Shown piece after piece: positions 1 through 5,965 of a DNA stretch of 6,677 bases. The stretch lies in contig SFEH01000113.1 of the NCBI GenBank assembly GCA_004557315.1, positions 1-6,677 on the forward strand, read 5' to 3'. Position numbers and translations under genes: made by a program. How positions within the stretch are numbered: position 1 is the first letter of the stretch; each line of letters opens with the position of its first letter. The stretch comes from Bacteroidales bacterium (lineage in GTDB: Bacteria > Bacteroidota > Bacteroidia > Bacteroidales > UBA3663). The notes beneath the pieces were generated by a model. The model saw nothing but the letters and a program-made list of their open reading frames with translations, did no database searches and was not told where the DNA came from.

Positions 1-896
1 CGGCGCTCGAAAGCCTGACGCATCACCTCGACACACTCCTGAGAACCAGTGTAGGCTGCTTCTGCGGCCTTCTGTGCAATGCTTGAGCAGCCAGAAGTAT
101 ATTGACCCTGGAGCTTGGTGACAGCCTTTGCGATGTAGGCAGGAGCGGCACAGAAGCCGATACGCCAGCCTGTCATTGCGTATGCCTTTGATACGCCATT
201 GATGATAACTACGCGATCCTTGAGTTCAGGGAAAGAAGCGATGGAAGTCAACTGACCGCAATAGCTGATGTGCTCATATATCTCATCGGCAATAACGACA
301 ATGCGAGGATACTTGGCAAGAACCTTTGCGATGGCAGCAAGCTCTTCCTTGCTGTAGATAGCTCCTGTAGGGTTGCTTGGAGAGCAAAGCAGAACGACCT
401 TGGTCTTATCGGTGATGAGACCCTCAAGCTGCTCGGCTGTGATCTTGAAGTCCTGATCCTGTCCGCAGAGGAAAGGCACATTGACACCTTCTGCAAGCTT
501 TACCATCTCGAAATAACTAACCCAGGCTGGAGTAGGGATGATGACTTCATCGCCCTTATCGACGATGGCAAGGATGACGTTGCAGATCTCCTGCTTTGCA
601 CCGTTGCCTACTACGATCTGTGTTGGAGCAAAGTCAACACCATTCTCTTCCTTGAGCTTCTTGCTGATGGCCTCGCGCAAAGAGAGATAGCCTGGTACTG
701 CTGTGTAGAAAGAGAAATTATTGTCAACAGCTTTCTTGGCTGCCTCCTTTATGTGATCAGGAGTGTTGAAATCAGGTTCTCCCACAGAGAGGTTGATGAT
801 GTCGAGTCCCTGAGCCTTGAGTTCCTGGCTCTTCTGAGACATTGCCAATGTTGCCGATGGCGAGAGTGCCAAAAGGCGAGCTGAAATCTGTTCCAT
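1..896 (-). CDS. aspC: Class I PLP-dependent aminotransferase (aspartate aminotransferase-like), 3' end cut by window edge
   Basis: Predicted cytoplasmic fold-type I aminotransferase, probably moving the amino group of aspartate to 2-oxoglutarate. The window shows 298 codons from ATG at 894-896; the family usually has about 395-400, so roughly 100 C-terminal residues lie off the left edge. Seen in the sequence: an N-terminal LSVGEPDFNTPDHIKEAA stretch (about residues 36-53), SPSNPTG with the PLP-contacting Asn at 175, DEIYEHI with the ring-nitrogen Asp at 204 and Tyr at 207, and SKAYAMTGWRIG with the Schiff-base Lys at 237 and a phosphate-binding Arg at 245. These fit the subgroup Ib (Thermus AspC-like) enzymes. 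Exact substrate is not certain; aromatic or prephenate aminotransferases share the motifs, so the symbol is provisional. The start follows an A/T-rich leader with no clear Shine-Dalgarno. It lies 37 bp after the permease stop with no evident terminator, so it is probably co-transcribed. Confidence 0.9.
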   Translation of the reverse strand, partial: MEQISARLLALSPSATLAMSQKSQELKAQGLDIINLSVGEPDFNTPDHIKEAAKKAVDNNFSFYTAVPGYLSLREAISKKLKEENGVDFAPTQIVVGNGAKQEICNVILAIVDKGDEVIIPTPAWVSYFEMVKLAEGVNVPFLCGQDQDFKITAEQLEGLITDKTKVVLLCSPSNPTGAIYSKEELAAIAKVLAKYPRIVVIADEIYEHISYCGQLTSIASFPELKDRVVIINGVSKAYAMTGWRIGFCAAPAYIAKAVTKLQGQYTSGCSSIAQKAAEAAYTGSQECVEVMRQAFER

Positions 897-933
897 TTTT
901 TTGTAATATGTTAATATTGTTTTTTGTTTCTTT

Positions 934-2535
934 TCAATGATGTCGGTGGTGGGCAAGTGCCTTGACTATCGCCAGTCCTTTGCCGATCTTCTGATACTTC
1001 TTCATGAACGGAATCTTGCGGCAGAGCCAGCGCCATGCCTTGACGATTCCGATGCGGTAGGCATCGATGTCAAACAGCGTTGAGTCGTTGATGGCTCGCC
1101 ATGTCAGGAAGATTCCGATAGGCGCGAGCACCATGCTGCTCAGCCATACTCCTGCCCAAGGCGCCCATTCGCCGTTGGTTGCTCGGTTGTTGCCTGCCGT
1201 GTCGATCACGAAATAGACGATGAAGAATGCCACCGATGTGATGATAGGCACGCCCAGTCCTCCCTTTCGGATGATGGCTCCGAGTGGGGCTCCGATAAGG
1301 AAGAAGATGATGCAGCATATCGACAAGACGAACTTCTTGTGAATCTCGATGATGTGGTAAGAGCGGTTCTTGTATTCGATGTTCTGCATTTCTTTTCTCA
1401 CATCGAAGGTCTGAACCACTGCATTGCTGCGGTCTTTCGCCTTTCTTGCCACCTCGGCCTTCTGTGCAGGTCGCAGAGATGCATAGATGGAATCGAGATT
1501 GATAGGCATCTCACGCTGTACTATCTTTTCGGGATCCTTGACTTTAGGATCTGCCTCTGCGACGTATGCTCCTGTTTTCTCTGCAAAATAGAGAGAGTCG
1601 AATTTTGTGCGGTCGTTGACCGTACGGTAATATGTGCGATCGACAAGTTGCTTGCCATAGCCGATGTTGATTGAGTCGATGCGCTGGTCGAGAGAATCGA
1701 CTGACAGGCGCAGTTCGGCAAGGTTCTTTCCGACATGGCGGCTTGTGATCATTGATTCGTCGGTTCGTTCGAGGTCGTTGTTGTAAGGGATATATACCTC
1801 CTTCATCCTGAACGATTCGCGACGATACTTTGGATGCCTTTCCTGTGACATTCGGTTCTGGCTGTTCGACTTGAATGTTCCGACCTGTTCGCCGCTCCAG
1901 AGAGTCATCTTCATGTGCTGACCGTCGGGAGTGGCTTCCATGCGTGCCGAATCGGCTACGGTGACGGTCGCGTCCTCGATGTTGGTGCCTTCAAAGATGT
2001 AGATGATCACGTCTTTGAGGAGTCCTGTCTCGAAATCCTTCTTGCCGACATAGATGTTATAGTCGTTGATCTCCTTGTAGAAGACACCTTCAGGAATCTC
2101 GAGTTCTGGTGATTTGTTCTTGATGCCGATCAGCAAGCTGTACATCTTGGTGTTTGCTATCGGCAGAATGTCGTTCTGGAAATAAAAAGCTCCGATTGCC
2201 AGGAAGATGATGAAAATGATGAGAGGCCGCATAATCTTCAGCAGCGATATGCCCGATGCCTTCATTGCCAACAGCTCAAGACTCTCACCCAGATTGCCGA
2301 ATGTCATCAGCGAGGCAAGCAGTATGGCCAAAGGCAAAGCCATCGGCACAAGTGTAAGTGCGGCATAGAAGAACAGCTCTGCCATTACACCGAACCCCAG
2401 ACCTTTTCCCACCAAGTCATCTACATAACGCCACAGGAACTGCATCAGCACGATGAAGAGGCAGATCATGAACGTCATGCAGAACATTGGCAGGAATGTC
2501 TGCAGCATGAAGGTATATATGCGCTTGATTCTCAT
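934..2535 (-). CDS. LptF/LptG family permease (YjgP/YjgQ), lipopolysaccharide export ABC transporter
   Basis: Predicted inner-membrane half-permease of the LptB2FG transporter, which lifts lipopolysaccharide out of the inner membrane for transfer to the outer membrane. The 533 residues show three N-terminal hydrophobic segments (about 11-35, 48-79, 101-119), a long periplasmic region (about 120-400), three C-terminal segments (about 402-422, 428-447, 460-480) and a basic cytoplasmic tail ending in His residues. NLGESLELLAMKASGIS at 81-97 matches the conserved family segment after the second membrane segment that contacts the LptB ATPase. E. coli LptF and LptG are about 360 residues, so this protein is much longer, mainly through the periplasmic part and the tail. 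I cannot decide LptF versus LptG, so no symbol is given. The ATG overlaps the mmdC stop by one base. N-terminal MRIKRIYTFMLQTFLPMF is a typical start for the family in Bacteroidetes. Confidence 0.93.
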   Translation of the reverse strand: MRIKRIYTFMLQTFLPMFCMTFMICLFIVLMQFLWRYVDDLVGKGLGFGVMAELFFYAALTLVPMALPLAILLASLMTFGNLGESLELLAMKASGISLLKIMRPLIIFIIFLAIGAFYFQNDILPIANTKMYSLLIGIKNKSPELEIPEGVFYKEINDYNIYVGKKDFETGLLKDVIIYIFEGTNIEDATVTVADSARMEATPDGQHMKMTLWSGEQVGTFKSNSQNRMSQERHPKYRRESFRMKEVYIPYNNDLERTDESMITSRHVGKNLAELRLSVDSLDQRIDSINIGYGKQLVDRTYYRTVNDRTKFDSLYFAEKTGAYVAEADPKVKDPEKIVQREMPINLDSIYASLRPAQKAEVARKAKDRSNAVVQTFDVRKEMQNIEYKNRSYHIIEIHKKFVLSICCIIFFLIGAPLGAIIRKGGLGVPIITSVAFFIVYFVIDTAGNNRATNGEWAPWAGVWLSSMVLAPIGIFLTWRAINDSTLFDIDAYRIGIVKAWRWLCRKIPFMKKYQKIGKGLAIVKALAHHRHH

Positions 2536-2537
2536 TA
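2533..2537 (-). promoter_or_regulatory. TAATG stop/start overlap joining mmdC to the permease gene
   Basis: On the minus strand the mmdC stop TAA (2535-2537) and the permease ATG (2533-2535) share one A. Such overlaps commonly allow termination-reinitiation, so translation of the permease is probably coupled to that of mmdC. The overlap is seen directly; coupling is inferred. Confidence 0.7.
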
Positions 2538-2966
2538 TTCAATTAAAAGCAAATCTGCGCCCTCGAGCACATTGTCTCCCTTCTGGACATAGATGGCCTT
2601 GACAACGCCGTCTTTGCCACAGTTGATATTATTCTCCATCTTCATTGCCTCAAGGACGAGAGCCACATCGCCCGACTTGACTGTCTGGCCTACTGTCACC
2701 TCGATGCTGAGCACTGTGCCTGGGAGTGGAGAACGGGTAGCTCCTGCAGCTCCTGCTGCCGGACGTGGAGAAGGAGCGGCTGAAGCTGTAGAAGTTGCTG
2801 GACGTGCCACAGGACGAGCCACTGCTGGTGCTGCTGGCTTGGCAGGCTGCTCAAGCTCGACGTTGTATGCCTTGCCGTTGACTTCTACCTCAACGTTTGT
2901 CCCTTCAATATTCTTAACGGCAACCTCATAGGCGTTGCCATTGATCTTCATCTTGTAAGTCTTCAT
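2535..2966 (-). CDS. mmdC: Biotin carboxyl carrier subunit of methylmalonyl-CoA decarboxylase (gamma subunit)
   Basis: Biotinylated carrier that takes the carboxyl group from methylmalonyl-CoA at MmdA and delivers it to the membrane subunit for decarboxylation. From the chosen start it has 143 residues: an N-terminal MKTYKMKINGNAYEV beta region typical of these carriers (about 1-39), an Ala/Pro-rich flexible linker (about 40-79), and a C-terminal biotinyl domain (about 80-143) with the EAMKMEN motif, whose Lys109 is the predicted biotin site. The frame runs 11 codons further upstream to an ATG ending at 2999, but that extension (MFIIYSYTSVL) is hydrophobic, unlike the family start, and comes from A/T-rich intergenic sequence, so I prefer 2966. 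A third ATG at 2951 is also possible. No clear Shine-Dalgarno. It follows the OadG-like gene by 51 bp. It could also serve another acyl-CoA carboxylase, as carrier domains are interchangeable by sequence. Confidence 0.92.
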   Translation of the reverse strand: MKTYKMKINGNAYEVAVKNIEGTNVEVEVNGKAYNVELEQPAKPAAPAVARPVARPATSTASAAPSPRPAAGAAGATRSPLPGTVLSIEVTVGQTVKSGDVALVLEAMKMENNINCGKDGVVKAIYVQKGDNVLEGADLLLIE

Positions 2967-3017
2967 CAATACCGATGTATAACTATAAATAATAAACAAT
3001 GAATTCTCAATAATGTT

Positions 3018-3464
3018 TTACCAAGTGCGTCTTGGCATTGGCTTCTGGTTGTGTCCGACGCCTGTCCAGCCAGAGTTGCTTGGAGCAAGAGTGAGCACAT
3101 CGCTCTCCTTGTCGTGCATTCCGTCTTCGTTAAGGAAGAGTGCCATACCGATTGCTGCTGCCAGTTCGTCGTCATCAACTACATCGCCAGTCTTGGCATC
3201 CTTGACGGTAATGTTCTTCTTCTTGTCAGCCTTTTCCTGCTTATAGCGGTTGATGAACAAGAGGTGGACAAACTTGCTTGTGCCGACATAGCCATACTTG
3301 AAGCAGATGAACAGGATGAATAGAGCACCGAAAACCACCAGCATAGAGGTGATGGACATCATCCATCCTATCGGGTCATGCTTAAGGAAGCGATCGGCAT
3401 TGCTGGCAAGTGCAGGAACCCCCGCACTCACCAACATTGCTGTTATGATTGTAAGTTTCTTCAT
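3018..3464 (-). CDS. OadG-type small membrane subunit of sodium-pumping decarboxylase
   Basis: Predicted small membrane subunit (OadG/MmdD role) that helps assemble and anchor the carboxyltransferase on the membrane pump. The 148 residues show a signal-like N terminus with a Lys pair, a hydrophobic run and an ALA|S site near residue 20-21; a short polar stretch; one strong transmembrane helix (about 34-56); a Lys-rich stretch (71-83); and a C-terminal region with ELAAAIGMALFL (100-111), HDKESDVLTL (117-126) and SGWTG (131-135). The last pattern resembles the conserved end of Bacteroidetes OadG proteins, in which an HDxES/LT segment is followed by a Trp motif. The start at ATG 3462-3464 is the natural one because it keeps the whole signal-like segment. 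It lies between mmdA (35 bp upstream) and mmdC, which supports a decarboxylase role over a plain carboxylase. Small subunits of this kind diverge quickly, so the assignment leans on context as well as motifs. Confidence 0.85.
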   Translation of the reverse strand: MKKLTIITAMLVSAGVPALASNADRFLKHDPIGWMMSITSMLVVFGALFILFICFKYGYVGTSKFVHLLFINRYKQEKADKKKNITVKDAKTGDVVDDDELAAAIGMALFLNEDGMHDKESDVLTLAPSNSGWTGVGHNQKPMPRRTW

Positions 3465-3499
3465 AGGTCAACTGTCTCTTTTTCGATTAACCTTTTGGC

Positions 3500-5062
3500 T
3501 TACAGTGGCAGATTGTCGTGCTTCTTGGCTGGGTTGACAACACGCTTGTTACGAAGCTTCTCAAGTGCACGTATCACGCGGAAACGTGTGTTGCGAGGCT
3601 CGATGACATCATCGATGAAGCCCTGATGAGCAGCATCGTATGGATTGCAGAAAAGGTCTTCGTATTCCTTCTTCTTCTCTGCAATCACTGCTGCCTTCTC
3701 CTCTGGTGTTGCTGCTGCCTTGAGTTCCTTGCCATAGAGCACCTCAACGGCACCACCTGAACCCATCACTGCGATTTCTGCCGATGGCCATGCATAGTTG
3801 ATGTCACCGCGAAGCTGCTTGCAGCTCATCACGATGTGGCTTCCACCGTAGCTCTTGCGCAATGTGACAGTGACCTTTGGCACTGTTGATTCGCCATAAG
3901 CATAAAGGAGCTTTGCACCATGGTCGATCACGCCATTGTATTCCTGTCCTGTACCTGGAAGGAAGCCTGGAACATCAACGAGAGTCAGAATCGGAATATT
4001 GAATGCGTCACAGAAACGTACAAATCGAGCGGCCTTGCGCGATGCGTTTGAGTCGAGGCAGCCTGCCATTACCTTTGGCTGGTTGGCAACAACGCCCACG
4101 CTCTGTCCGTTCATGCGGGCAAAGCCTACGATGATGTTCTTTGCCCAATTGGCATGAATCTCGAAGAGCTCGCCGTTATCGACAATGGCTGCAATAGCCT
4201 CATACATGTCGTAGGCCTGGTTGGAACTTTCAGGGATGAGCTCGTTGAGGCTGTCTTCCTTGCGGTCGATAGGATCGTTGCACTCGGTGCGCGGAGCTTC
4301 CTCCATGTTGTTCTGTGGAATATAGCTGAGGAGCTGGCGTATCATTGCAATGGCTTCTTCCTCATTTTCAGCAGCAAAGTGAGCAACGCCCGACTTGCTT
4401 GAGTGAACCATTGCACCACCAAGATTCTCCTGATCTACAACCTCACCAAGCACTTCCTTCACAACCTTTGGGCCAGTAAGGAACATGTATGATGTGTTCT
4501 TGACCATCATCACGAAGTCGGTCAATGCAGGGCTATAGACCGAACCTCCTGCACATGGACCCATGATGCATGAGATTTGAGGGATTACGCCCGATGCAAG
4601 GATGTTGCGCTCGAATATCTCGCCGAAGCCTGCCATCGAAGCAATGCCTTCCTGGATACGCGCACCACCTGAATCGTTGAGACCAATGACAGGAGCACCT
4701 ACGCGCATGGCTTCATCCATGATCTTGCAGATCTTCTGTGCCATGGTGATGCTGAGAGAGCCGCCACTGACTGTGAAATCCTGTGCAAAGAGATAGACGA
4801 GACGTCCGCCAATGGTGGCAGAGCCTGTCACTACGCCGTCGCCGTAAGGGTGGTTCTTGTCGGTGCCGAAGTTTGTACAGCGATGTATGAGGAACATGTC
4901 GTACTCTTCGAACGAACCTGGATCAACAAGCATCTCGATGCGTTCGCGGGCAGTCTGCTTACCCTTTTCGTGCTGGGCATCAATACGTTTCTGTCCGCCA
5001 CCTAAACGTGCAGTCTCGCGCTTCTTGATGAGCTCTTGTATTTTCTGTAACTGAATAGACAT
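3500..5062 (-). CDS. mmdA: Methylmalonyl-CoA decarboxylase alpha subunit (carboxyltransferase; PCC-beta-like)
   Basis: Carboxyltransferase that moves the carboxyl group of (S)-methylmalonyl-CoA to biotin on MmdC, releasing propionyl-CoA. The 520 residues match the full family length with two crotonase-like halves. N-terminal half: NDSGGARIQEG (129-139) and GPCAGGSVYSPAL (168-180). C-terminal half: NQPKVMAGCLD (327-337), DVPGFLPGTGQE (363-374), RKSYGGSHIVM (402-412) and AWPSAEIAVMGSGGAVEVLY (424-443). The paired glycines form the oxyanion holes known from this family. By overall resemblance, including a C-terminal KKHDNLPL, it is close to propionyl-CoA carboxylase beta, so sequence alone leaves carboxylase or decarboxylase open. 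The adjacent OadG-type gene and the lack of a biotin carboxylase gene favour decarboxylase. The start ATG 5060-5062 sits behind an A/T-only stretch, usual for Bacteroidetes initiation. A repeat-rich 151-bp region upstream probably holds its promoter. Confidence 0.92.
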   Translation of the reverse strand: MSIQLQKIQELIKKRETARLGGGQKRIDAQHEKGKQTARERIEMLVDPGSFEEYDMFLIHRCTNFGTDKNHPYGDGVVTGSATIGGRLVYLFAQDFTVSGGSLSITMAQKICKIMDEAMRVGAPVIGLNDSGGARIQEGIASMAGFGEIFERNILASGVIPQISCIMGPCAGGSVYSPALTDFVMMVKNTSYMFLTGPKVVKEVLGEVVDQENLGGAMVHSSKSGVAHFAAENEEEAIAMIRQLLSYIPQNNMEEAPRTECNDPIDRKEDSLNELIPESSNQAYDMYEAIAAIVDNGELFEIHANWAKNIIVGFARMNGQSVGVVANQPKVMAGCLDSNASRKAARFVRFCDAFNIPILTLVDVPGFLPGTGQEYNGVIDHGAKLLYAYGESTVPKVTVTLRKSYGGSHIVMSCKQLRGDINYAWPSAEIAVMGSGGAVEVLYGKELKAAATPEEKAAVIAEKKKEYEDLFCNPYDAAHQGFIDDVIEPRNTRFRVIRALEKLRNKRVVNPAKKHDNLPL

Positions 5063-5092
5063 TATTTATTATTTAAAGTTATATAGGTAATG

Positions 5093-5110
5093 ACAATAGT
5101 CGCTTATTGT
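5093..5110. repeat. Small inverted repeat ACAATA-N6-TATTGT upstream of mmdA
   Basis: ACAATA at 5093-5098 is the exact reverse complement of TATTGT at 5105-5110, with a 6-base spacer. A flanking G-T and an inner G-T could extend it weakly. It lies 31-48 bases before the mmdA start codon, where an operator or leader hairpin could act. Six A/T-rich base pairs can arise by chance, so function is uncertain. Confidence 0.4.
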
Positions 5111-5115
5111 TCGTG

Positions 5116-5143
5116 TGCTGCTTGCTGATACGGAAAAGCAGCA
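5116..5143 (-). other. Hairpin A: 8-bp perfect stem with 12-nt loop in the mmdA leader region
   Basis: TGCTGCTT at 5116-5123 is the exact reverse complement of AAGCAGCA at 5136-5143. The 12-base loop (5124-5135) is the same segment that pairs with 5165-5176 in hairpin B, so the two foldings exclude each other. On the minus strand no T run follows, so it is not a classical terminator. Confidence 0.55.
5124..5142 (+). repeat. 19-bp repeat, copy R3 (inverted relative to R1 and R2)
   Basis: The plus strand reads GCTGATACGGAAAAGCAGC. It matches the minus-strand copies R2 (5158-5176) and R1 (5188-5206) at 16 of 19 positions each. Differences among the three copies are confined to positions 5, 9, 13 and 15 of the unit. 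The GCTG and CAGC ends are kept in all copies. Confidence 0.75.
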
Positions 5144-5157
5144 AACAGTGACTGCGT

Positions 5158-5176
5158 GCTGTTGTTCTGTATCAGC
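5158..5176 (-). repeat. 19-bp repeat, copy R2
   Basis: The minus strand reads GCTGATACAGAACAACAGC. It is a direct repeat of R1 (5188-5206), offset by 30 bp, and inverted relative to R3 (offset 34 bp). It differs from R1 at unit positions 5, 9 and 13. Confidence 0.75.
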
Positions 5177-5187
5177 GGCCTCTGTTA

Positions 5188-5206
5188 GCTGTTATTCCGT
5201 AACAGC
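5188..5206 (-). repeat. 19-bp repeat, copy R1, a perfect 7-bp hairpin just after yebC
   Basis: The minus strand reads GCTGTTACGGAATAACAGC. The two arms, GCTGTTA and TAACAGC, pair perfectly around a 5-base CGGAA loop. It is the only copy whose dyad is perfect. It begins 7 bases after the yebC stop codon and could protect the 3' end of the pheT-yebC transcript or slow polymerase. No T run follows, so it is not a standard intrinsic terminator. Confidence 0.7.
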
Positions 5207-5213
5207 GCCCCAG

Positions 5214-5936
5214 TTAGTCTTCCTTTATGTTGTGATAAACTGCAGTCACATCATCATCCTCATCAAACTTGTCGAGGAGCTTGTCGAGAGTGACACGCTG
5301 TTCAGCTGTAACCTCCTTTGTGTCGTTGGCAAAACGCACGAACTCTGCACTCTCGATCTCGTAGCCGTTCTCTTCGAAGTACTGCTGGAGCTGAGCGTAG
5401 CTTTCCGGCTCGCCCTGTGCTGTGATTGTGCCTTCTTCCTCATCGTGGTAGAGTTCATCTACACCGAAGTCAATGAGCTCGAGTTCGAGTTCCTCAAGGT
5501 CAACACCCTCCTTCGCCTTGACAGTGAACACAGCCTTGCGAGTGAAGAGGAAGCTAAGTGAGCCTGTTGTTCCGAGTGTGCCACCATACTTGGTGAAGTA
5601 TGAACGTACATTGGCAACTGTACGAGTGTTGTTGTCGGTTGCTGCCTCAACGAAGATGGCGATACCGAATGGGCCGTATCCTTCGTAAGTCAATTCCTTG
5701 TAGTCGCTTGTGTCCTTGTCTGTTGCCTTCTTGATTGCACGGTCGATAGTATCCTTTGGCATGCCTGCTGACTTGGCAGAAGCGATGAGAGTACGCAGAC
5801 GGCTGTTGGTGTCTGGATCCGGACCGCTTGCCTTTACGCACATAGTGATTTCCTTACTGAACTTGCTGAACGCCTTGCTGTTCTTGCTGTTGCGCGCCAT
5901 GATACGCGCCTTGCGATATTCAAATGCTCTTCCCAT
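5214..5936 (-). CDS. yebC: YebC/PmpR/TACO1 family protein
   Basis: A full-length (240-residue) cytoplasmic YebC-family protein. The family was first described as DNA-binding regulators (PmpR), while the mitochondrial member TACO1 and later bacterial work point to a role in translation on the ribosome; which applies here is unknown. Seen: N-terminal helical domain (about 1-78) with GPDPDTNSRLRTLIASAKSAGMPKDTIDRAI (38-68), then the hallmark YEGYGPFGIAIFVEAATDNNTRTVANVRSYFTKYGGTLGTTGSLSFLF (84-131), then a C-terminal acidic alpha/beta part ending in DDDVTAVYHNI. The N terminus is MGRAFEYRKARIMARNSK, not the MAGHSKWANIKHRK form of E. coli YebC, and fits the Bacteroidetes branch; this supports ATG 5934-5936 as start. 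It follows pheT by 29 bp, and the leader is an A-rich tract without a clear Shine-Dalgarno. Co-transcription with pheT is likely and would suit a translation role. Confidence 0.93.
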   Translation of the reverse strand: MGRAFEYRKARIMARNSKNSKAFSKFSKEITMCVKASGPDPDTNSRLRTLIASAKSAGMPKDTIDRAIKKATDKDTSDYKELTYEGYGPFGIAIFVEAATDNNTRTVANVRSYFTKYGGTLGTTGSLSFLFTRKAVFTVKAKEGVDLEELELELIDFGVDELYHDEEEGTITAQGEPESYAQLQQYFEENGYEIESAEFVRFANDTKEVTAEQRVTLDKLLDKFDEDDDVTAVYHNIKED

Positions 5937-5965
5937 AATGGTTATTTTTTTATTTTATTATTTTT

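Larger units (their letters stand above)
5124..5176 (-). other. Hairpin B: 12-position stem (11 pairs) enclosing a smaller 5-bp stem
   Basis: Bases 5124-5135 and 5165-5176 are reverse complements except at 5132/5168, which is C-A in a minus-strand transcript and G-U in a plus-strand one. Inside, AACAG (5144-5148) pairs with CTGTT (5159-5163). The stem arises because repeat copies R3 and R2 are inverted relative to each other. There is no following T run on the minus strand. Confidence 0.6.
5063..5213. other. Intergenic region between yebC and mmdA, rich in inverted repeats
   Basis: This 151-bp gap is the only sizeable non-coding stretch in the window. The half next to yebC (5116-5206) is filled by three copies of a 19-bp element and overlapping hairpins. 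The half next to mmdA (5063-5112) is A/T-rich and contains one small inverted repeat. It should hold the end of the pheT-yebC transcript and the start of the mmdA transcript, but I find no hairpin followed by a T run. Nor is there a convincing Bacteroidetes promoter (TTTG about 20 bp before TAnnTTTG). The nearest match, TAACTTTA at 5074-5081 on the minus strand, has no correctly spaced upstream element. No short gene is evident. Confidence 0.8.

Noticed and set aside
270..884. Open frame of 204 codons on the plus strand opposite the aminotransferase gene
   Set aside because: It lies wholly antisense to a gene with clear catalytic motifs, resembles no family I know, and has no promoter or start signal; it is a codon-bias shadow.
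2593..2931. Open frame of 112 codons on the plus strand opposite mmdC
   Set aside because: The Ala/Gly/Thr-rich product is the mirror of the Ala/Pro linker and biotinyl domain on the coding strand.
2967..2999. Eleven-codon N-terminal extension of mmdC
   Set aside because: The added residues are hydrophobic and unlike the usual MKxYKxKINGNxYEV start of these carriers; the A/T-rich DNA fits a non-coding leader better.
5074..5081. TAACTTTA on the minus strand as a Bacteroidetes -7 promoter element for mmdA
   Set aside because: It is only a partial match to TAnnTTTG, has no TTTG about 20 bp upstream, and would leave an untranslated leader of about 10 bases or fewer.
5116..5206. The hairpins after yebC as an intrinsic terminator
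   Set aside because: No stem is followed by a run of T on the minus strand; termination here would need another mechanism.
5115..5561. Open frame of 148 codons on the plus strand crossing the intergenic repeats into yebC
   Set aside because: Most of it is antisense to conserved YebC domains, and its start lies inside hairpin A; the Cys/Val-rich product looks like translated reverse-strand sequence.
5937..5965. A/T-rich tract between pheT and yebC as a promoter or terminator
   Set aside because: It has no dyad symmetry and no spaced promoter elements; A-rich start regions are ordinary in Bacteroidetes.
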